This document shows positions 63,103 to 64,000 of a stretch of 64,000 nucleotides of DNA, in pieces. Position numbers and translations under genes: made by a program. Origin of the DNA: QHXW01 sp963768075 (GTDB lineage Bacteria; Acidobacteriota; Terriglobia; Bryobacterales; Bryobacteraceae); contig CAVYHD010000024.1 in assembly GCA_963768075.1 (NCBI GenBank), forward strand, positions 62,001 through 126,000, written 5' to 3'. The notes beneath the pieces were generated by a model. It ran no database searches. It worked only from the letters and a program-made list of their open reading frames with translations, and had not been told where the DNA came from. The first letter of the stretch is position 1, and each line of letters begins with the position of its first letter.

Positions 63103-64000
63103 TCACATCTTGAAAAAGATCCTCCTTTTATAAAGCCAGTAGCACAAGTACCACAGCATTCCCCACAGCACGATGCAGGTGATGATCCTGGCGTTGAGTT
63201 CTCCGGCCCAAGCAAAGAGGGCCATGGCAAACGGTCGAGCGATCTTGGAGAACCATTCCGCTCCACCGGTATTGGTGAACATGTAGATGAAGAGAGAATT
63301 CATCCCCACGATATTGAAAAACAGAGTCCACTTCTTCATCCCCTTCACGTCGATCAGCCAATAAGAGAACGCGAGCGCCAGTAAACACCATCCGCCGGAC
63401 ACTATGACGAACGAACTGGTACAGATCCGTTTGATGATCGGCGTCCAGGGATTCATCGCATAGCCGGCGATCACGCCGATGAGGCCCGAGCCCGCCAGTA
63501 TTTTAATTTTCTGTAGCGGTGTCCGGCTGCTTTTCAGCAGTTGACCGGCCAGTACACCCCACATCGTATGGGCCGTGGTTGGAACGGCGTTGAAGGCAAC
63601 CCAGTGCCCCGCGGAGAGTTTGCCCATAAGCCTCAAGTCCATCCACGCCCCGAAGCCCTTGTCCGGCGTGAAAGGCTGATTGAAACCGGCCACAGGCCAG
63701 AAGCGGTACAAGAGTTCTGCGATTGCCAGCAGCAAAAATGTGAAGGCAATCTGCGTGCGGGCTGTTTTCTGCATCATCAGGAATGCCACAAGATAGGTGA
63801 AAGAAAGCTGAGCCAGCACGTTCCACAACTCGAAAGTAATCCTGCCAGGCCCTATACAGTAGAGACCCCAGCCAAACAATAACAGCAGGGCCGACCTGCG
63901 CAACGCATGCCAGAGAGTTTGCCGCCAGGTGTCCCCCCCGGCCCACCGCATGCCGAAGGCGAAGGGCATTGCCACACCAACAATGAACATGAAGAAAGGT
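63103..64000 (-). CDS. Membrane acetyltransferase-like protein (HGSNAT/DUF5009), 5' end outside window
   Basis: 299 residues of a polytopic membrane protein that continues past the window edge (the frame is open to 64000). At least seven hydrophobic helices are visible. PFFMFIVGVAMPFAFGMRW, FDLRLMG-like and HTMWGVLAGQLLKS segments are typical of the heparan-alpha-glucosaminide N-acetyltransferase / COG4299 family, which moves acetyl groups across a membrane to a sugar amine. It is on the same strand as the giant cytochrome, with an 89-bp gap. The activity in bacteria is unproven. Confidence 0.75.
   Translation of the reverse strand, partial: PFFMFIVGVAMPFAFGMRWAGGDTWRQTLWHALRRSALLLLFGWGLYCIGPGRITFELWNVLAQLSFTYLVAFLMMQKTARTQIAFTFLLLAIAELLYRFWPVAGFNQPFTPDKGFGAWMDLRLMGKLSAGHWVAFNAVPTTAHTMWGVLAGQLLKSSRTPLQKIKILAGSGLIGVIAGYAMNPWTPIIKRICTSSFVIVSGGWCLLALAFSYWLIDVKGMKKWTLFFNIVGMNSLFIYMFTNTGGAEWFSKIARPFAMALFAWAGELNARIITCIVLWGMLWYLCYWLYKRRIFFKM

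Overview
The window looks like a chromosomal segment of an acidobacterium of the Bryobacterales / Solibacter type. This is inferred from the gene content: a PadR regulator next to a MacB/FtsX permease, PEP-CTERM and IPTL-CTERM sorted surface proteins with an exosortase H, Tat-exported sugar enzymes, HEAT-repeat cytochromes, GC-rich DNA, and frequent GTG/TTG starts. I saw no rRNA, tRNA, CRISPR array, prophage or complete insertion sequence.

Layout. 1-7.8 kb: the end of kbl, an OxlT-like MFS carrier, a PEP-CTERM protein cut off from its sorting signal by one amber codon, a PaaK-like adenylating enzyme, a relic patch (HNH fragment and a short copy of panE), a second and intact PEP-CTERM gene behind a sigma-54-type promoter, then panE and an oxalyl-CoA-synthetase-like ligase that overlap by 4 bp. 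8-13.1 kb: a tightly packed plus-strand run of HEAT protein, terpenoid-cyclase-fold protein, Tat-exported DUF362 protein, GT-C glycosyltransferase and two Flp pilins. 13.1-24 kb (minus): LarA-like protein, M28 peptidase, DsbA-like protein, the PadR / outer-membrane / permease cassette, altronate dehydratase and a HIT-like protein. 24-30 kb: two GT-C glycosyltransferases and a membrane-anchored sulfatase-fold enzyme. 30-32 kb: a compact exosortase H locus made of an IPTL-CTERM substrate, the XrtH-associated protein and XrtH. 32-48.5 kb (plus): HlyD adaptor, AhpD-like protein, rlmB, a methyltransferase with tandem C-terminal domains, ggt, isomerase, asnS, arginase, ddl, an S41 protease, gdhA, mutS and anmK. 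48.5-54 kb: leuABCD divergent from a LysR regulator, sharing a short intergenic region with two promoters, a palindrome and a hairpin-rich leuA leader. 54-64 kb: a cytochrome c / copper-monooxygenase-like protein, Tat-exported Gfo/Idh oxidoreductase, D-2-hydroxyacid dehydrogenase, TIM-barrel isomerase, a 1429-residue HEAT/cytochrome protein, and the start of a membrane acetyltransferase-like gene.

The sequence has a quality problem that shapes the annotation. About 21 single-base frame changes fall between roughly 38.35 and 41.5 kb and hit essential genes (asnS, ddl) as well as an arginase and an isomerase. Smaller clusters lie in the altronate dehydratase (22.1-22.7 kb) and the Gfo/Idh gene (55.5-56.3 kb), and single shifts occur at 15.74, 18.52 and 54.22 kb. 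Each is repaired by adding or removing one base, and the protein family continues on both sides, so local assembly error is the likeliest cause.

The most interesting biology is the surface-protein sorting theme. Two PEP-CTERM genes have -24/-12-like promoter elements, there is a self-contained IPTL-CTERM/XrtH locus, and an operon ties Flp pilins to a membrane glycosyltransferase and unusual exported enzymes. Other points of note are a 2-isopropylmalate synthase that lacks its leucine-sensing domain, and large exported redox proteins with HEAT and cyclase-like scaffolds.
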